Position numbers and translations under genes: made by a program. From the NCBI GenBank assembly GCA_963738425.1, contig CAVTWT010000040.1, forward strand, positions 62,001 to 126,000: 64,000 bases of DNA. Direction: 5' to 3'. Shown piece after piece: positions 8,545 to 16,633 of this stretch. The notes under the pieces were generated by a model. The model had not been told where the DNA came from and ran no database searches. It worked only from the letters and a program-made list of their open reading frames with translations. The stretch is from CADEEN01 sp963738425. Lineage in GTDB: Bacteria > Pseudomonadota > Gammaproteobacteria > Burkholderiales > Burkholderiaceae_C. The first letter of the stretch is position 1; each line of letters starts with the position of its first letter.

Positions 8545-8692
8545 TGGTGCACCCTCGCGCTGCGCGCGGCACGGCGCGAGACGCGCCGTGCGCTCGGCCC
8601 GTCCAAGCCCGCGCAGGTGGGCTTGGAGCCGCGGGCCTCTCTCCCTCCGCGAGGGACAGAGCACTTGCTTCGGAGCGGCCGTGCGGGCGTGC
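8545..8692. repeat. Hairpin-rich intergenic element inside the ABC operon
   Basis: A 148-base non-coding segment between the ATPase and permease genes made of nested inverted repeats. GCACGGCGCG and CGCGCCGTGC pair around TCT at about 8571-8593. TCCAAGCCC and GGGCTTGGA pair around 8 bases at about 8606-8631. A third CCCTCCGCGAGGG lies at about 8643-8655. It resembles the GC-rich hairpin strings found between other genes here (15557-15656, 21443-21510). It may act as an mRNA stability or attenuation element setting the ATPase:permease ratio. Confidence 0.55.
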
Positions 8693-10210
8693 TCATGTCA
8701 AGGCTTCCTCCCGCAGCGCCGCCCCAGCCGCCAGCGAAAGCAGCCGCTCCACCGTGATCTGCGCGCCTCGCAACTCCGCCGCGATGAGGCCGTTGCGGAA
8801 CACCAGCACGCGCGTGCACACCGTCGCCACTTCCTCAAAATCGGTGGAGACGACGATCAGCGCCGTGCCCGCCTGCGCGCGCTCACGCAAGACTCCATAG
8901 ATTTGCCGCTTGGCGCCGACATCGACACCCGCGGTGGGCTCTTCCAACACCACCAGCGGTTTGTCGAGATGGAACCAGCGCGCCAGCACCACTTTCTGCT
9001 GGTTGCCGCCGGAGAGCTGCTGCACTTCGGCGTTCGGTGCGGGCGGGTTGACGTCGAAACGCTGAATCAGCGCCATCGCCTGCGCCTGCTCGCGGCGGCG
9101 GCGATCGAAGGCAAGGCCGCGGTCGCCATGCAGGGCAGGATGCGGGAAAAGGTTTTCCAGCACCGTCATCGACGCCGCCAGGTTCTCTTCGAGCCGCTCG
9201 CCAGCCACATAGGCCACACCGGCGCGGATCGCATCGACCGGCGTCCTGAATACCACCGCGCGCCCCCGCACGAGCATGCGCCCGGCCGACAGCGGCTCTC
9301 GGCCGAACAGCGCTTTGCTGATCGCCTCGTGACCCGCGCCGCGCAGCCCCACCAGGCCGAGCACCTCGCCGCGGTGCACGGTCAGGTCGAGCGGCCCAGC
9401 GTTGCCGCTCGCAGCGGCTTGAAGTTGCAGCACCGGATCGCCTTCGATCTGCACCTCGGCTCTGTCGCCCGCCGCAGCCACGGGCTTGCCGACGATCAGG
9501 TTAACCAACTCGGCTTCGCTCGTCTGCGCCGTTGTCTTCACTGCGACCAGCTTGCCGTCGCGCATCACCGCGGCGCGATCGGAGATCGCCATGACTTCAT
9601 CCAACCGGTGCGACACATAGACGATGCCCATGCCCTGCCCTCGCAAACCGCGCAGCACGTCGAACAGGCGCTCGACGTCGCTCATCGGCAGACTCGCCGA
9701 GGGCTCGTCGAGCACCAGCAAACGCGCCTGCACTTCGAGCGCGCGGCCGATCGCGAGCAGCGACTTCTCGGCGCGCGTCAGCGAAAACACGCGGCGCTCG
9801 GGATCGACTCGGCAGCCCACACGCGCCATCACGCGCTCGGCCGTGGCGTTGGCCGCCGCCCAATTGATCAGGCCGAAGCGCCGTGGGTAGCCCATGCCGA
9901 TGCAGACGTTTTCGGCCACCGTCATCCACTCGACCAGGCCGAGGTCTTGGTGGATGAAGGCCACCGGTTGGTGCGCGCGGTCGCTGCTGCGCCATTGGCT
10001 CTGCGGCCGGCCGTCAAAAAAAATCTCGCCGCTGTCGGCCGGGTAGATGCCGGCCAGAAGCTTGATCAGCGTCGACTTGCCCGCGCCGTTTTCGCCTAGC
10101 AACGCGAGGATTTCGCCGCCGTGCACGTCGAGCGTGACGGCATCCACCGCCTGCGTGCCGCCGAAGCGTTTGTTGACGCGGTCAAACCGAAGCAGCGGCG
10201 AGCGGATCAT
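8693..10210 (-). CDS. Sugar ABC transporter ATPase with two nucleotide-binding domains
   Basis: An RbsA/MglA-type ATPase of 505 residues with tandem ABC domains. The first has GENGAGKST (Walker A), a FSLTRAEKSLLAIGRAL signature region and LLVLDEPSASL (Walker B). The second has the degenerate GLRGAGHEAI in place of a P-loop, normal for this class, then LSGGNQQKVVLARW and VVLEEPTAGVDVGAK. I start at the ATG at 10210, which overlaps the lactonase stop (ATGA), rather than at the further-upstream start. It energises import by the adjacent permease and binding protein. Confidence 0.93.
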   Translation of the reverse strand: MIRSPLLRFDRVNKRFGGTQAVDAVTLDVHGGEILALLGENGAGKSTLIKLLAGIYPADSGEIFFDGRPQSQWRSSDRAHQPVAFIHQDLGLVEWMTVAENVCIGMGYPRRFGLINWAAANATAERVMARVGCRVDPERRVFSLTRAEKSLLAIGRALEVQARLLVLDEPSASLPMSDVERLFDVLRGLRGQGMGIVYVSHRLDEVMAISDRAAVMRDGKLVAVKTTAQTSEAELVNLIVGKPVAAAGDRAEVQIEGDPVLQLQAAASGNAGPLDLTVHRGEVLGLVGLRGAGHEAISKALFGREPLSAGRMLVRGRAVVFRTPVDAIRAGVAYVAGERLEENLAASMTVLENLFPHPALHGDRGLAFDRRRREQAQAMALIQRFDVNPPAPNAEVQQLSGGNQQKVVLARWFHLDKPLVVLEEPTAGVDVGAKRQIYGVLRERAQAGTALIVVSTDFEEVATVCTRVLVFRNGLIAAELRGAQITVERLLSLAAGAALREEALT

Positions 10211-11127
10211 GCGGTGGCCCCGCGCGTGTTCAGCCGCACGCGGTACAGCGACGTGCTGGCGCAAATGAAGAGTTCATTGCCATTGACGCCGCCAAAGACA
10301 AGATTGCCCACCTTCTCCGGCACCGCAATGCGGCCGATGCGCGTGCCGTCCGGGTGATAGACCTGCACGCTGTCTTCGCTGCTGGTGTAGAGGTAGCCGT
10401 GCACGTCAACACGAAAGCCATCGGCCAGGCCCGGCTCGACAACCGCAAAGAGGCGCGGGTTCGTCAACTCCTGGCCGCCGATCACGTCGAAGGCGACGAT
10501 GTGGTGATTGCCGCTGCCGTCGGTGCGCGTGGCTGCCGACGTGTCGCTGACGTAGAGCAGGCTCTCGTCCGGCGAAAACGCCAGGCCGTTTGGCTCTTCG
10601 ACGAACGCGCTTGCGACTTCGAGAGTCTTTCTCTCCGGATCGAAGCGGAAGACATGGTTCGCACCCAGCTCACTCTCAGCCTGATGCCCTTCTCGGTTGC
10701 TGAGAATGCCGTAGGGCGGATCGGTGAACCAGATGCTGCCATCGCGCTTGACTACGACATCGTTCGGTGAGTTCAACCGCCGGCCTTGGTAGTGGCTGAC
10801 CAGCACCTCGCCGCCCAGCGGCTTCAGGTTCGCACCAAACCGCGTGCGCACGAGTGCGCGCAGGCCGTGCGAACAGTGCAGCAATGAGCCGTCGGCCTCG
10901 CGCACATGGCCGTTGGTGAACTCTGCGTCGTCGCGCCAGATGGTCATGCCGCCGTCGGCGTGCCAGCGCAGCATGCGGTTGTTCGGGATGTCGCTCCAGA
11001 GCAGCGACTGGTCTTCGCGCATCCACACGGGGCCTTCGCTCCAGACCGCGCCGGTGCACAGGCGCTCCAATCCCGAAGCCCCTTGGGCCACGGCGGCAAA
11101 GCGAGGGTCGAAGACGGCGATGGACAT
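10207..11127 (-). CDS. SMP-30/gluconolactonase-family lactonase
   Basis: A 306-residue six-bladed beta-propeller of the SMP-30/gluconolaconase/LRE family, which hydrolyses aldono-lactones using a divalent metal. Visible motifs are GAVWSEGPVW with the metal-ligand Glu, RLNSPNDVVVKRDGSIWFTDPPYG with Asn and Asp ligands, and EEPNGLAFSPDESLLYVSDT. No signal peptide is evident, so it is cytoplasmic. It is the first gene of the importer operon and diverges from the LacI gene across a perfect palindrome. The context suggests uptake and oxidation of an aldose through its lactone. Confidence 0.9.
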   Translation of the reverse strand: MSIAVFDPRFAAVAQGASGLERLCTGAVWSEGPVWMREDQSLLWSDIPNNRMLRWHADGGMTIWRDDAEFTNGHVREADGSLLHCSHGLRALVRTRFGANLKPLGGEVLVSHYQGRRLNSPNDVVVKRDGSIWFTDPPYGILSNREGHQAESELGANHVFRFDPERKTLEVASAFVEEPNGLAFSPDESLLYVSDTSAATRTDGSGNHHIVAFDVIGGQELTNPRLFAVVEPGLADGFRVDVHGYLYTSSEDSVQVYHPDGTRIGRIAVPEKVGNLVFGGVNGNELFICASTSLYRVRLNTRGATA

Positions 11128-11153
11128 GCGGGCCCGCAGTCTGGCACTATCAA

Positions 11154-11167
11154 AGTTACCGGTAACT
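11154..11167. promoter_or_regulatory. LacI-family operator palindrome
   Basis: AGTTACCGGTAACT is a perfect 14-base palindrome with the central CG typical of LacI/GalR operators. It lies 27 bases upstream of the lactonase start and 116 before the LacI start, in the divergent promoter region, so it could control both directions. No second copy was noticed nearby. Confidence 0.7.
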
Positions 11168-11282
11168 AGGCTTTTCCCGACCCCTCTTGAAACGCCACGT
11201 CGCCCTATGATTTGGTGCGATTGCTGGCCCGCAGATCACTTCGTTGCCAGCAGCATTCGTTATCGGTATCCAGAGCGCCACC

Positions 11283-12356
11283 GTGTCCCCGAACTCCAAA
11301 CACAAGCCTCCCGCTGCTCCTGCACGCCCGGTGACGATGGCCGATGTGGCCGCGCGTGTGGGTGTGTCGAAGATGACCGTCTCACGCGCCCTGCACCGCA
11401 GTGCCCATGGCGGCACCAGCGACCGCACGACCTCCGAAGCGCTGCGCCTGCGCATCGTCAAGGCCTGCAATGAGATGGGCTACGTCATCGACCAGACGGC
11501 GCGCACCTTTTCCAGCAAGCGCTCGGGTTTTGTCGCCGCGCTGATCCCGGCGCTCAACAACTCCAACTTTTCGGACACCGCACACGGCCTGACCGCCGCC
11601 GTCGAGGCCAGCGGCCTGCAAGTGCTGCTCGGCTACACCGACTACGACGTGCCGACCGAAGAGCGCCTGCTCAGGGCGATGCTGATGCGCCGCCCCGAAG
11701 GCGTGATCGTCACGGGCGGCAGCCACACGCCGGCGGCACGCAAGATGCTTGAGGCCGCCGGCGTGCCGGTGGTCGAAACCTGGGACTTGCTTTCCGATCC
11801 GATCGAGCACAGCGTCGGCTTTTCCAACGCCGAGGCCACCGCTGCCATGGTGCGCAGCCTGCACGCGCAGGGCTACCGTCGCATGGCGTTCATGTGCGGC
11901 GAGGCGGGGCGCGATGCGCGCGGAGCCGAGCGGCGGCGCGGCTTCGAGGAGGCGATGCGCGAACTCAAACTGCGCGGCGGCCGCGTCATCACTGTCGGCC
12001 AGGCGCCGGTGTCGATGGCGCATGGGGCACAGGCTGTGGCGCAACTCATCGAGCAGTGGCCTGAGGTGCAGGCTCTCATCTGCGTCTCGGACCACGCTGC
12101 ATTCGGCGCCCTGATGGAGTGCCAGCGCCGCGGCTGGGCGGTGCCGCAACGGCTGGCGATTGCCGGCTTCGGCGGCTTTGAAGTCTCCACTGCTTGCCAT
12201 CCTCGCCTGAGCACCGTGGCCGTCGATTGCGTCGGCATCGGCCGCGCGGCGGGCGAGTTGCTGCTGCGTGCCATCAACGCGGCACGCAGCGGCGCGCGAC
12301 TGCCGGCGGAGACGGTGATGGTGCCGTTTCGCATCGAGTTGCGGGAGAGCACCTGA
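11283..12356 (+). CDS. LacI-family transcriptional regulator
   Basis: About 357 residues. The helix-turn-helix (MADVAARVGVSKMTVSRAL) starts near residue 19 after a polar Pro/Lys-rich leader, and a hinge and periplasmic-binding-protein-like effector domain follow to the C-terminus. The domain closest to GntR/IdnR-type regulators is suggested by FVAALIPALNNSNFSDT and IAGFGGFEVS. The GTG at 11283 is my choice; a TTG at 11244 and the ATG at 11337 are alternatives. It diverges from the lactonase-ABC operon and is followed by a sugar-acid dehydrogenase relic, fitting a sugar-acid responsive repressor. Confidence 0.9.
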   Translation: MSPNSKHKPPAAPARPVTMADVAARVGVSKMTVSRALHRSAHGGTSDRTTSEALRLRIVKACNEMGYVIDQTARTFSSKRSGFVAALIPALNNSNFSDTAHGLTAAVEASGLQVLLGYTDYDVPTEERLLRAMLMRRPEGVIVTGGSHTPAARKMLEAAGVPVVETWDLLSDPIEHSVGFSNAEATAAMVRSLHAQGYRRMAFMCGEAGRDARGAERRRGFEEAMRELKLRGGRVITVGQAPVSMAHGAQAVAQLIEQWPEVQALICVSDHAAFGALMECQRRGWAVPQRLAIAGFGGFEVSTACHPRLSTVAVDCVGIGRAAGELLLRAINAARSGARLPAETVMVPFRIELREST

Positions 12357-12384
12357 GGGTGCGCATACAAGTTTGGAGCCCAGC

Positions 12385-12628
12385 ATGAAATTGTTCGCCT
12401 GGTCAACAACGCCGGCATGCAGCACCGCGGCGTGTTCGCCGAGTTCCCCACCGACGCCTGGCACAAGCTGACCCGCACCAACATCGACAGATGTGTTCTT
12501 CGTCGGCCGGGCGCTGGGGCGATGTGCAGGAACTGGCGGGCGCGGCGATCTTTCTGGCGTCGGACGCGTCGAGCTTTGTCAGCGGGCACAGCCTGTATGT
12601 GGATGGCGGCATCACGGCTAGCTTGTGA
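12385..12628 (+). pseudogene. Collapsed SDR dehydrogenase (gluconate 5-dehydrogenase type)
   Basis: The plus strand holds pieces of a short-chain dehydrogenase in successive frames: LVNNAGMQHRGVFAEFPTDA and WHKLTRTNID, then after a frame change VFFVGRA, then WGDVQELAGAAIFLASDASS and FVSGHSLYVDGGITASL before a stop. The NNAG motif and the SGHSLYVDGG C-terminus are classic SDR. The Rossmann GxxxGxG start is missing and about 90 middle residues carrying the Ser-Tyr-Lys catalytic triad are deleted. It lies 28 bases after the LacI gene, so it was probably the dehydrogenase step of the same sugar-acid pathway. Confidence 0.8.
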
Positions 12629-12653
12629 GCACGGCAGTGTTTGTCTGAGTGAC

Positions 12654-12777
12654 GCGGGAGGGATTGCTCGCCCTCGCCTCTAGGCGATGGCTCGGCCTTC
12701 GCTTTGCTCAGGCCCGTTGCTGCGCAACGTCCTGCAAGAGTCCACTGGACTCTCGCAGAGCGAACCCTGGAGGGTTC
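12654..12777. repeat. String of five inverted repeats
   Basis: A 124-base stretch between the SDR relic and the tRNA terminator is packed with hairpins: GAGGG/CCCTC, CGCCT/AGGCG, CGTTGC/GCAACG at 12715-12729, CTGCAAGAGTCC pairing with GGACTCTCGCAG at 12732-12758 with one mismatch, and GAACCCT/AGGGTTC at 12762-12777. No coding potential is recognised. Confidence 0.5.
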
Positions 12778-12799
12778 TGCGTACCCACCAACTCAACCA

Positions 12800-12836
12800 A
12801 AACAAAAACGCCCGCGCAAGGCGGGCGTTTGTGTTT
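12800..12836 (-). terminator. Rho-independent terminator of tRNA-Ser
   Basis: A 10-base stem (AAACGCCCGC at 12806-12815 with GCGGGCGTTT at 12821-12830) around a 5-base loop. On the minus strand the stem is followed by GTTTTTGTTTT, so it ends the tRNA transcript. The T-containing flank on the other side could also stop plus-strand transcription from the LacI side. Confidence 0.85.
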
Positions 12837-12929
12837 TGGCGGAGTCGGAGGGATTCGAACCCTCGATGCAGGTTTTGCCCACATACTCCCTTAGCAGGGG
12901 AGCACCTTCGGCCACTCGGTCACGACTCC
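12837..12929 (-). tRNA. tRNA-Ser (anticodon GCU)
   Basis: The minus strand begins GGAGTCGTGACCGAGTGGCC and ends with GGTTCGAATCCC, CGACTCC, discriminator G and an encoded CCA at 12837-12839. The acceptor stem pairs GGAGTCG with CGACTCC. The anticodon stem-loop CTCCCCTGCTAAGGGAG gives anticodon GCT. A long variable arm follows, as expected for serine tRNA. It reads AGC and AGU codons. Confidence 0.96.
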
Positions 12930-12966
12930 AAAGTGCGCGGATTCTAGCGCGCCAGGAACTGTCGCT

Positions 12967-14241
12967 TCAGACCTTGGCCGGCTCGCCGTCGAGGTCGAAC
13001 GCGCGGTGCAGCGAGCGCACCGCCAGCTCCATGTACTTCTCGTCGATGACGACGCTGGTCTTGATCTCGCTCGTCGAGATCATCTGGATGTTGATGCCCT
13101 CCTCGCTCAGCGTGCGGAACATCGTGGCCGCCACGCCGACATGGCTCTTCATGCCGATGCCGACGATCGAGACCTTGCAGATGCGCGCATCGCCGGTGAC
13201 CTCGCGAGCGCCGGTGGCTGGCGCGATCTGCGTCTTCAGCAGATCGAGTGTGCGCTGGTAGTCGTTGCGGTGCACGGTGAACGAGAAGTCGGTCTTGCCG
13301 TCGTGCGAGACGTTCTGGATGATCACGTCGACGTCGATATTGGCCTCGGCCACCGGACCCAGGATGCGGTAGGCCACGCCCGGCTTGTCGGGCACGCCCA
13401 GGATCGTGACCTTGGCTTCGTCGCGGTTGAAGGCAATGCCCGAGACAATGGCTTGTTCCATCTTTGCGTCTTCCTCGAAAGTGATCAGGGTGCCGGAAGC
13501 GGCCTCTTCGTCGATCGGGATGTCCCAGTCGGTGAAGGACGACAGCACGCGCAGCTTGACGCGGTACTTGCCAGCGAACTCGACCGAGCGAATCTGCAGC
13601 ACCTTGCTGCCCAGGCTCGCCATCTCGAGCATTTCCTCGAAGCTGATGGTTGCCAGGCGCCGTGCCTCAGGTACGACCCGCGGGTCGGTGGTGTAGACAC
13701 CATCGACGTCGGTATAGATCAGGCACTCCGCCGCCTTCATCGCCGCGGCCACCGCGACGGCCGAGGTATCGCTGCCGCCGCGGCCCAGCGTGGTGATGTT
13801 GCCGCTGTCGTCCACGCCCTGGAAGCCGGTGATGACGACCACCTTGCCGGCATCGAGATCGGCGCGCACGCGCACGTCGTCGATCTGCTGGATGCGCGCC
13901 TTGGTGAAGGACGAGTCGGTGGCGATCGGCAACTGCCAGCCGGCGTAGCTCACCGCTTGCAGGCCTTCGGCTTGCAGCGCGATCGACAGCAGGCCGACGG
14001 AGACCTGCTCGCCGGTGGCGGCAATGGCATCCAACTCGCGCATCACTGAGGGCGTGACCTGCTGCGGTTGCAGTTCCTTGGCCAGACCGAGCAGGCGGTT
14101 GGTCTCGCCGCTCATCGCCGACGGCACGACGATCATCTGGTGCCCTGCCCTGGCCCATTTGGCGACACGCTTGGCGACGTTGCGGATGCGTTCGGTCGAC
14201 CCCATCGAGGTGCCGCCGTACTTGTGAACGATCAATGACAT
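12967..14241 (-). CDS. lysC: Aspartate kinase
   Basis: Aspartokinase phosphorylates L-aspartate, the first step to lysine, methionine and threonine. The 424-residue protein opens with SLIVHKYGGTSMGS (nucleotide-binding KYGG), has GFQGVDDSGNITTLGRGGSDT in the kinase domain and two C-terminal ACT domains from about residue 262 for feedback control. The ATG at 14241 is chosen from the family N-terminus although the frame runs to 14382. It is last in the cysS-alkA-accA-tilS-lysC run and precedes tRNA-Ser. Confidence 0.96.
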   Translation of the reverse strand: MSLIVHKYGGTSMGSTERIRNVAKRVAKWARAGHQMIVVPSAMSGETNRLLGLAKELQPQQVTPSVMRELDAIAATGEQVSVGLLSIALQAEGLQAVSYAGWQLPIATDSSFTKARIQQIDDVRVRADLDAGKVVVITGFQGVDDSGNITTLGRGGSDTSAVAVAAAMKAAECLIYTDVDGVYTTDPRVVPEARRLATISFEEMLEMASLGSKVLQIRSVEFAGKYRVKLRVLSSFTDWDIPIDEEAASGTLITFEEDAKMEQAIVSGIAFNRDEAKVTILGVPDKPGVAYRILGPVAEANIDVDVIIQNVSHDGKTDFSFTVHRNDYQRTLDLLKTQIAPATGAREVTGDARICKVSIVGIGMKSHVGVAATMFRTLSEEGINIQMISTSEIKTSVVIDEKYMELAVRSLHRAFDLDGEPAKV

Positions 14242-14269
14242 GGTGCTTGATTTGTGTGAGCCGGAGATT

Positions 14270-15556
14270 TTATCGGCTCGTCTCCCAGGACAAGCTGACG
14301 CGCGGCTGGCCGGGTGTGGCGAGTGCGCGTGCGTCGGTGCCCAGGCCGGGAACGAACAGCAACTGGCCCTCCGCTGAAACAAGCAGCGGCGCGTCGCGCG
14401 CCCAAGGTGGAATGCCCGCGGCCTGGTACTGCTTCTTCAGGCTGCGCGGCGGTGTGGCAGGGGCGCGCTGGAACTGCTGCGCGGCCTCGCGCGCACGCCA
14501 CTGCGCGTTGCGCAGCAGGGCGAGTGGAAGGCCGTTGACCTTTGTGCGGCTGACGCGCAAAGACGCTCCAGTACCCGGCACATCGTGGGTGCCGGGACGT
14601 TGCACAGCCGCGACGCAGGGCCACTGCGGCTGTGCCGGTGGGTCAGGCCATGTGGCGGTCACACGACCTCGGTAGCGCCGCAACTCGCCACCCTCTAAGG
14701 GCCAGCGCGCCGGCTTCGTGCCAGCCAGTTCGGACGCCAGACGATCGAGCAGTGCTTCGGGCACACCCTGCTGGGCGCGCAATGCCAGCCAGGCGCGCAG
14801 GCACTCGCGCTGGCGAACAACAGAAAGGTGCTGCCAGGGCTCGAGCAACAGCGCGTCGGCCTCGCAAACCATCGCCACGTCGGCCTGCGCCACTTCGCTG
14901 ATCAACGCTCGGGCGCGGGCGGCGTGCCGCGCCGCGTCGGCCAGGGCTTGCTCGGCATCCGGGAATGCAGCGCGCAGCGTGGGCATCACTTCGAGACGCA
15001 AGCGGTTGCGTGCGAACCGCGGGTCGGCATTGCTGGCATCGTCGACGTAGCGGATGCGGTGCGTGCGCACATAGGCTTCGATCGCCTCGCGCGGCTGTTC
15101 GAGCCAGGGCCGCACCCAGGTGACGCCGTCGCGCAGGGCAACGGCTGGCATCGAGGCGAGGCCGGCAGCACCTGCGCCACGCAAGGCCTGCAACAGGAAA
15201 GTCTCGGCCTGGTCAGCACGGTGGTGCGCGAGGGCCACCACCGCACAGCCCGCATCGCGCGCCATCGAGGCCAACGCGGCGTAGCGACCTGCCCTCGCCC
15301 AAGCTTCTACGCTCTGGCCGCGCGCCGGTTGGCCCGACAAACGTTGCATCGCGAAGTGCAGCGGCAGCCCTTTGGCCGCCCAGCGCCTGCACGTCCGTTC
15401 GACCAGCGTTGCCCACTCGTCGGCCTGCGGCTGCAGACCGTGATGCACATGCAGCGCCCAGACTTCGACGCCCGTGGTCTGTGCCGCACGCGCCAGGCAA
15501 TGCAGCAGCGCCATCGAATCGCGGCCGCCGCTGACGGCCACCGCGACCGAATTCAT
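14270..15556 (-). CDS. tilS: tRNA(Ile)-lysidine synthase
   Basis: TilS converts C34 of the CAU-anticodon isoleucine tRNA to lysidine, letting it read AUA. The 428-residue protein starts NSVAVAVSGGRDSMALLHCL, the PP-loop ATP-pyrophosphatase SGGxDS signature, followed by LHVHHGL, ALAHHRADQAETFLLQALRG and VDDASNADPRFARNRLR, all TilS hallmarks. A substrate-binding C-terminal domain follows. It lies 28 bases from lysC on the same strand. Confidence 0.95.
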   Translation of the reverse strand: MNSVAVAVSGGRDSMALLHCLARAAQTTGVEVWALHVHHGLQPQADEWATLVERTCRRWAAKGLPLHFAMQRLSGQPARGQSVEAWARAGRYAALASMARDAGCAVVALAHHRADQAETFLLQALRGAGAAGLASMPAVALRDGVTWVRPWLEQPREAIEAYVRTHRIRYVDDASNADPRFARNRLRLEVMPTLRAAFPDAEQALADAARHAARARALISEVAQADVAMVCEADALLLEPWQHLSVVRQRECLRAWLALRAQQGVPEALLDRLASELAGTKPARWPLEGGELRRYRGRVTATWPDPPAQPQWPCVAAVQRPGTHDVPGTGASLRVSRTKVNGLPLALLRNAQWRAREAAQQFQRAPATPPRSLKKQYQAAGIPPWARDAPLLVSAEGQLLFVPGLGTDARALATPGQPRVSLSWETSR

Positions 15557-15656
15557 CTGGCCCCCAAGGCGCTCCGCGCCGTCCCCCAGGGGACCGAGAG
15601 GGCCCCTTCGCGGCCCTTGGGTCGCGAGCGCCTAGGGCGCGGCCCGTCAGCGCTCC
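15557..15656. repeat. GC-rich hairpin string between accA and tilS
   Basis: One hundred non-coding bases composed of short inverted repeats: GGCGC/GCGCC, GTCCCC/GGGGAC, AGGGCC/GGCCCT and GCGCC/GGCGC. The CCGTCCCCCAGGGGA motif closely resembles GCGTCCCCCGAGGGGA in 21443-21510, suggesting one dispersed element family in this genome. Confidence 0.5.
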
Positions 15657-16628
15657 TCATTTCTCTTTCGTGTCGGAGAAGCGGCCGTAAGACTGCAGGC
15701 GGTCGTAACGGCGGTCGAGCAGCTCCTTGACCTTGAGGTCCGTCACTTGCCGCAGCGCGTCGCCGAGCGCGCGCTTGAGCGCGGCGCTCATCGCCTTCGA
15801 GTCGCGGTGTGCGCCGCCGACGGGCTCGCTGACGATCTTGTCGATCAGGCCCAGCGCTTTCAGCCGGTGCGCCGTGATGCCCAGGGCCTCGGCCGCTTCG
15901 GGCGCGCGCTCGGCGGTTTTCCACAGGATGGACGCACAGCCCTCGGGCGAAATCACCGAGTACACCGAGTACTGCAGCATCAGCACCTGGTCGCCGACAG
16001 ACAACGCCAGCGCACCCCCCGAGCCGCCCTCGCCGATGATGGTGACGATGATCGGCACTTCGAGTTGCGCCATCTCGAAGATGTTGTGGCCGATGGCCTC
16101 GCTCTGGCCGCGCTCTTCGGCGCCGATGCCGGGATACGCGCCGGGGGTATCGACAAACGTGAACAGCGGCAGCTTGAATTTCTGCGCCACGCGCATCAGG
16201 CGCAGCGCCTTGCGGTAACCCTCGGGGCGGCTCATGCCGAAGTTGCGCGCCGCGCGCTCCTTCGTGTCGCGGCCCTTCTGGTGGCCGATGACCATGCAGG
16301 CCTGGCCGTTGAAGCGCGCCAGGCCGCCAATGATCGACAGGTCGTCGGCGAAGGCGCGGTCGCCGTGCAGCTCGTGAAAGTCGGTGAACAGGTCGCCGAT
16401 GTAGTCGAGCGTGTACGGCCGCTGCGGATGGCGCGCGATCTGCGTCACCTGCCACGGCGTCAGGCGACTGTAGATTTCCTTGGTGAGCTGCTGGCTCTTT
16501 TCATCGAGGCGGCCGATCTCTTCGGAGATGTCGACAGCGGACTCGTTCTGCACATAGCGCAGTTCTTCGATCTTGGCGTCGAGCTCGGCGATCGGCTGTT
16601 CAAACTCGAGGAAGTGTCGTTTGCTCAT
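15657..16628 (-). CDS. accA: Acetyl-CoA carboxylase carboxyltransferase subunit alpha
   Basis: This subunit with AccD transfers carboxyl from biotin to acetyl-CoA, giving malonyl-CoA for fatty acid synthesis. The 323-residue protein starts SKRHFLEFEQPIAELDAKIEEL, and includes ELHGDRAFADD, GRDTKE, NFGMSRPEGYRKALRLM, FVDTPGAYPGIGAEERGQSEAI and GEGGSGGALAL, all typical of AccA. The ATG at 16628 is taken from family alignment; the frame stays open to 16679. Confidence 0.96.
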   Translation of the reverse strand: MSKRHFLEFEQPIAELDAKIEELRYVQNESAVDISEEIGRLDEKSQQLTKEIYSRLTPWQVTQIARHPQRPYTLDYIGDLFTDFHELHGDRAFADDLSIIGGLARFNGQACMVIGHQKGRDTKERAARNFGMSRPEGYRKALRLMRVAQKFKLPLFTFVDTPGAYPGIGAEERGQSEAIGHNIFEMAQLEVPIIVTIIGEGGSGGALALSVGDQVLMLQYSVYSVISPEGCASILWKTAERAPEAAEALGITAHRLKALGLIDKIVSEPVGGAHRDSKAMSAALKRALGDALRQVTDLKVKELLDRRYDRLQSYGRFSDTKEK

Positions 16629-16633
16629 GGTGT

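Noticed and set aside
12703..13261. Plus-strand open frame crossing the tRNA-Ser gene
   Set aside because: It runs through a tRNA and antisense to lysC; the ESEGFEPS-like peptide is the known mistranslation of a reverse tRNA-Ser.
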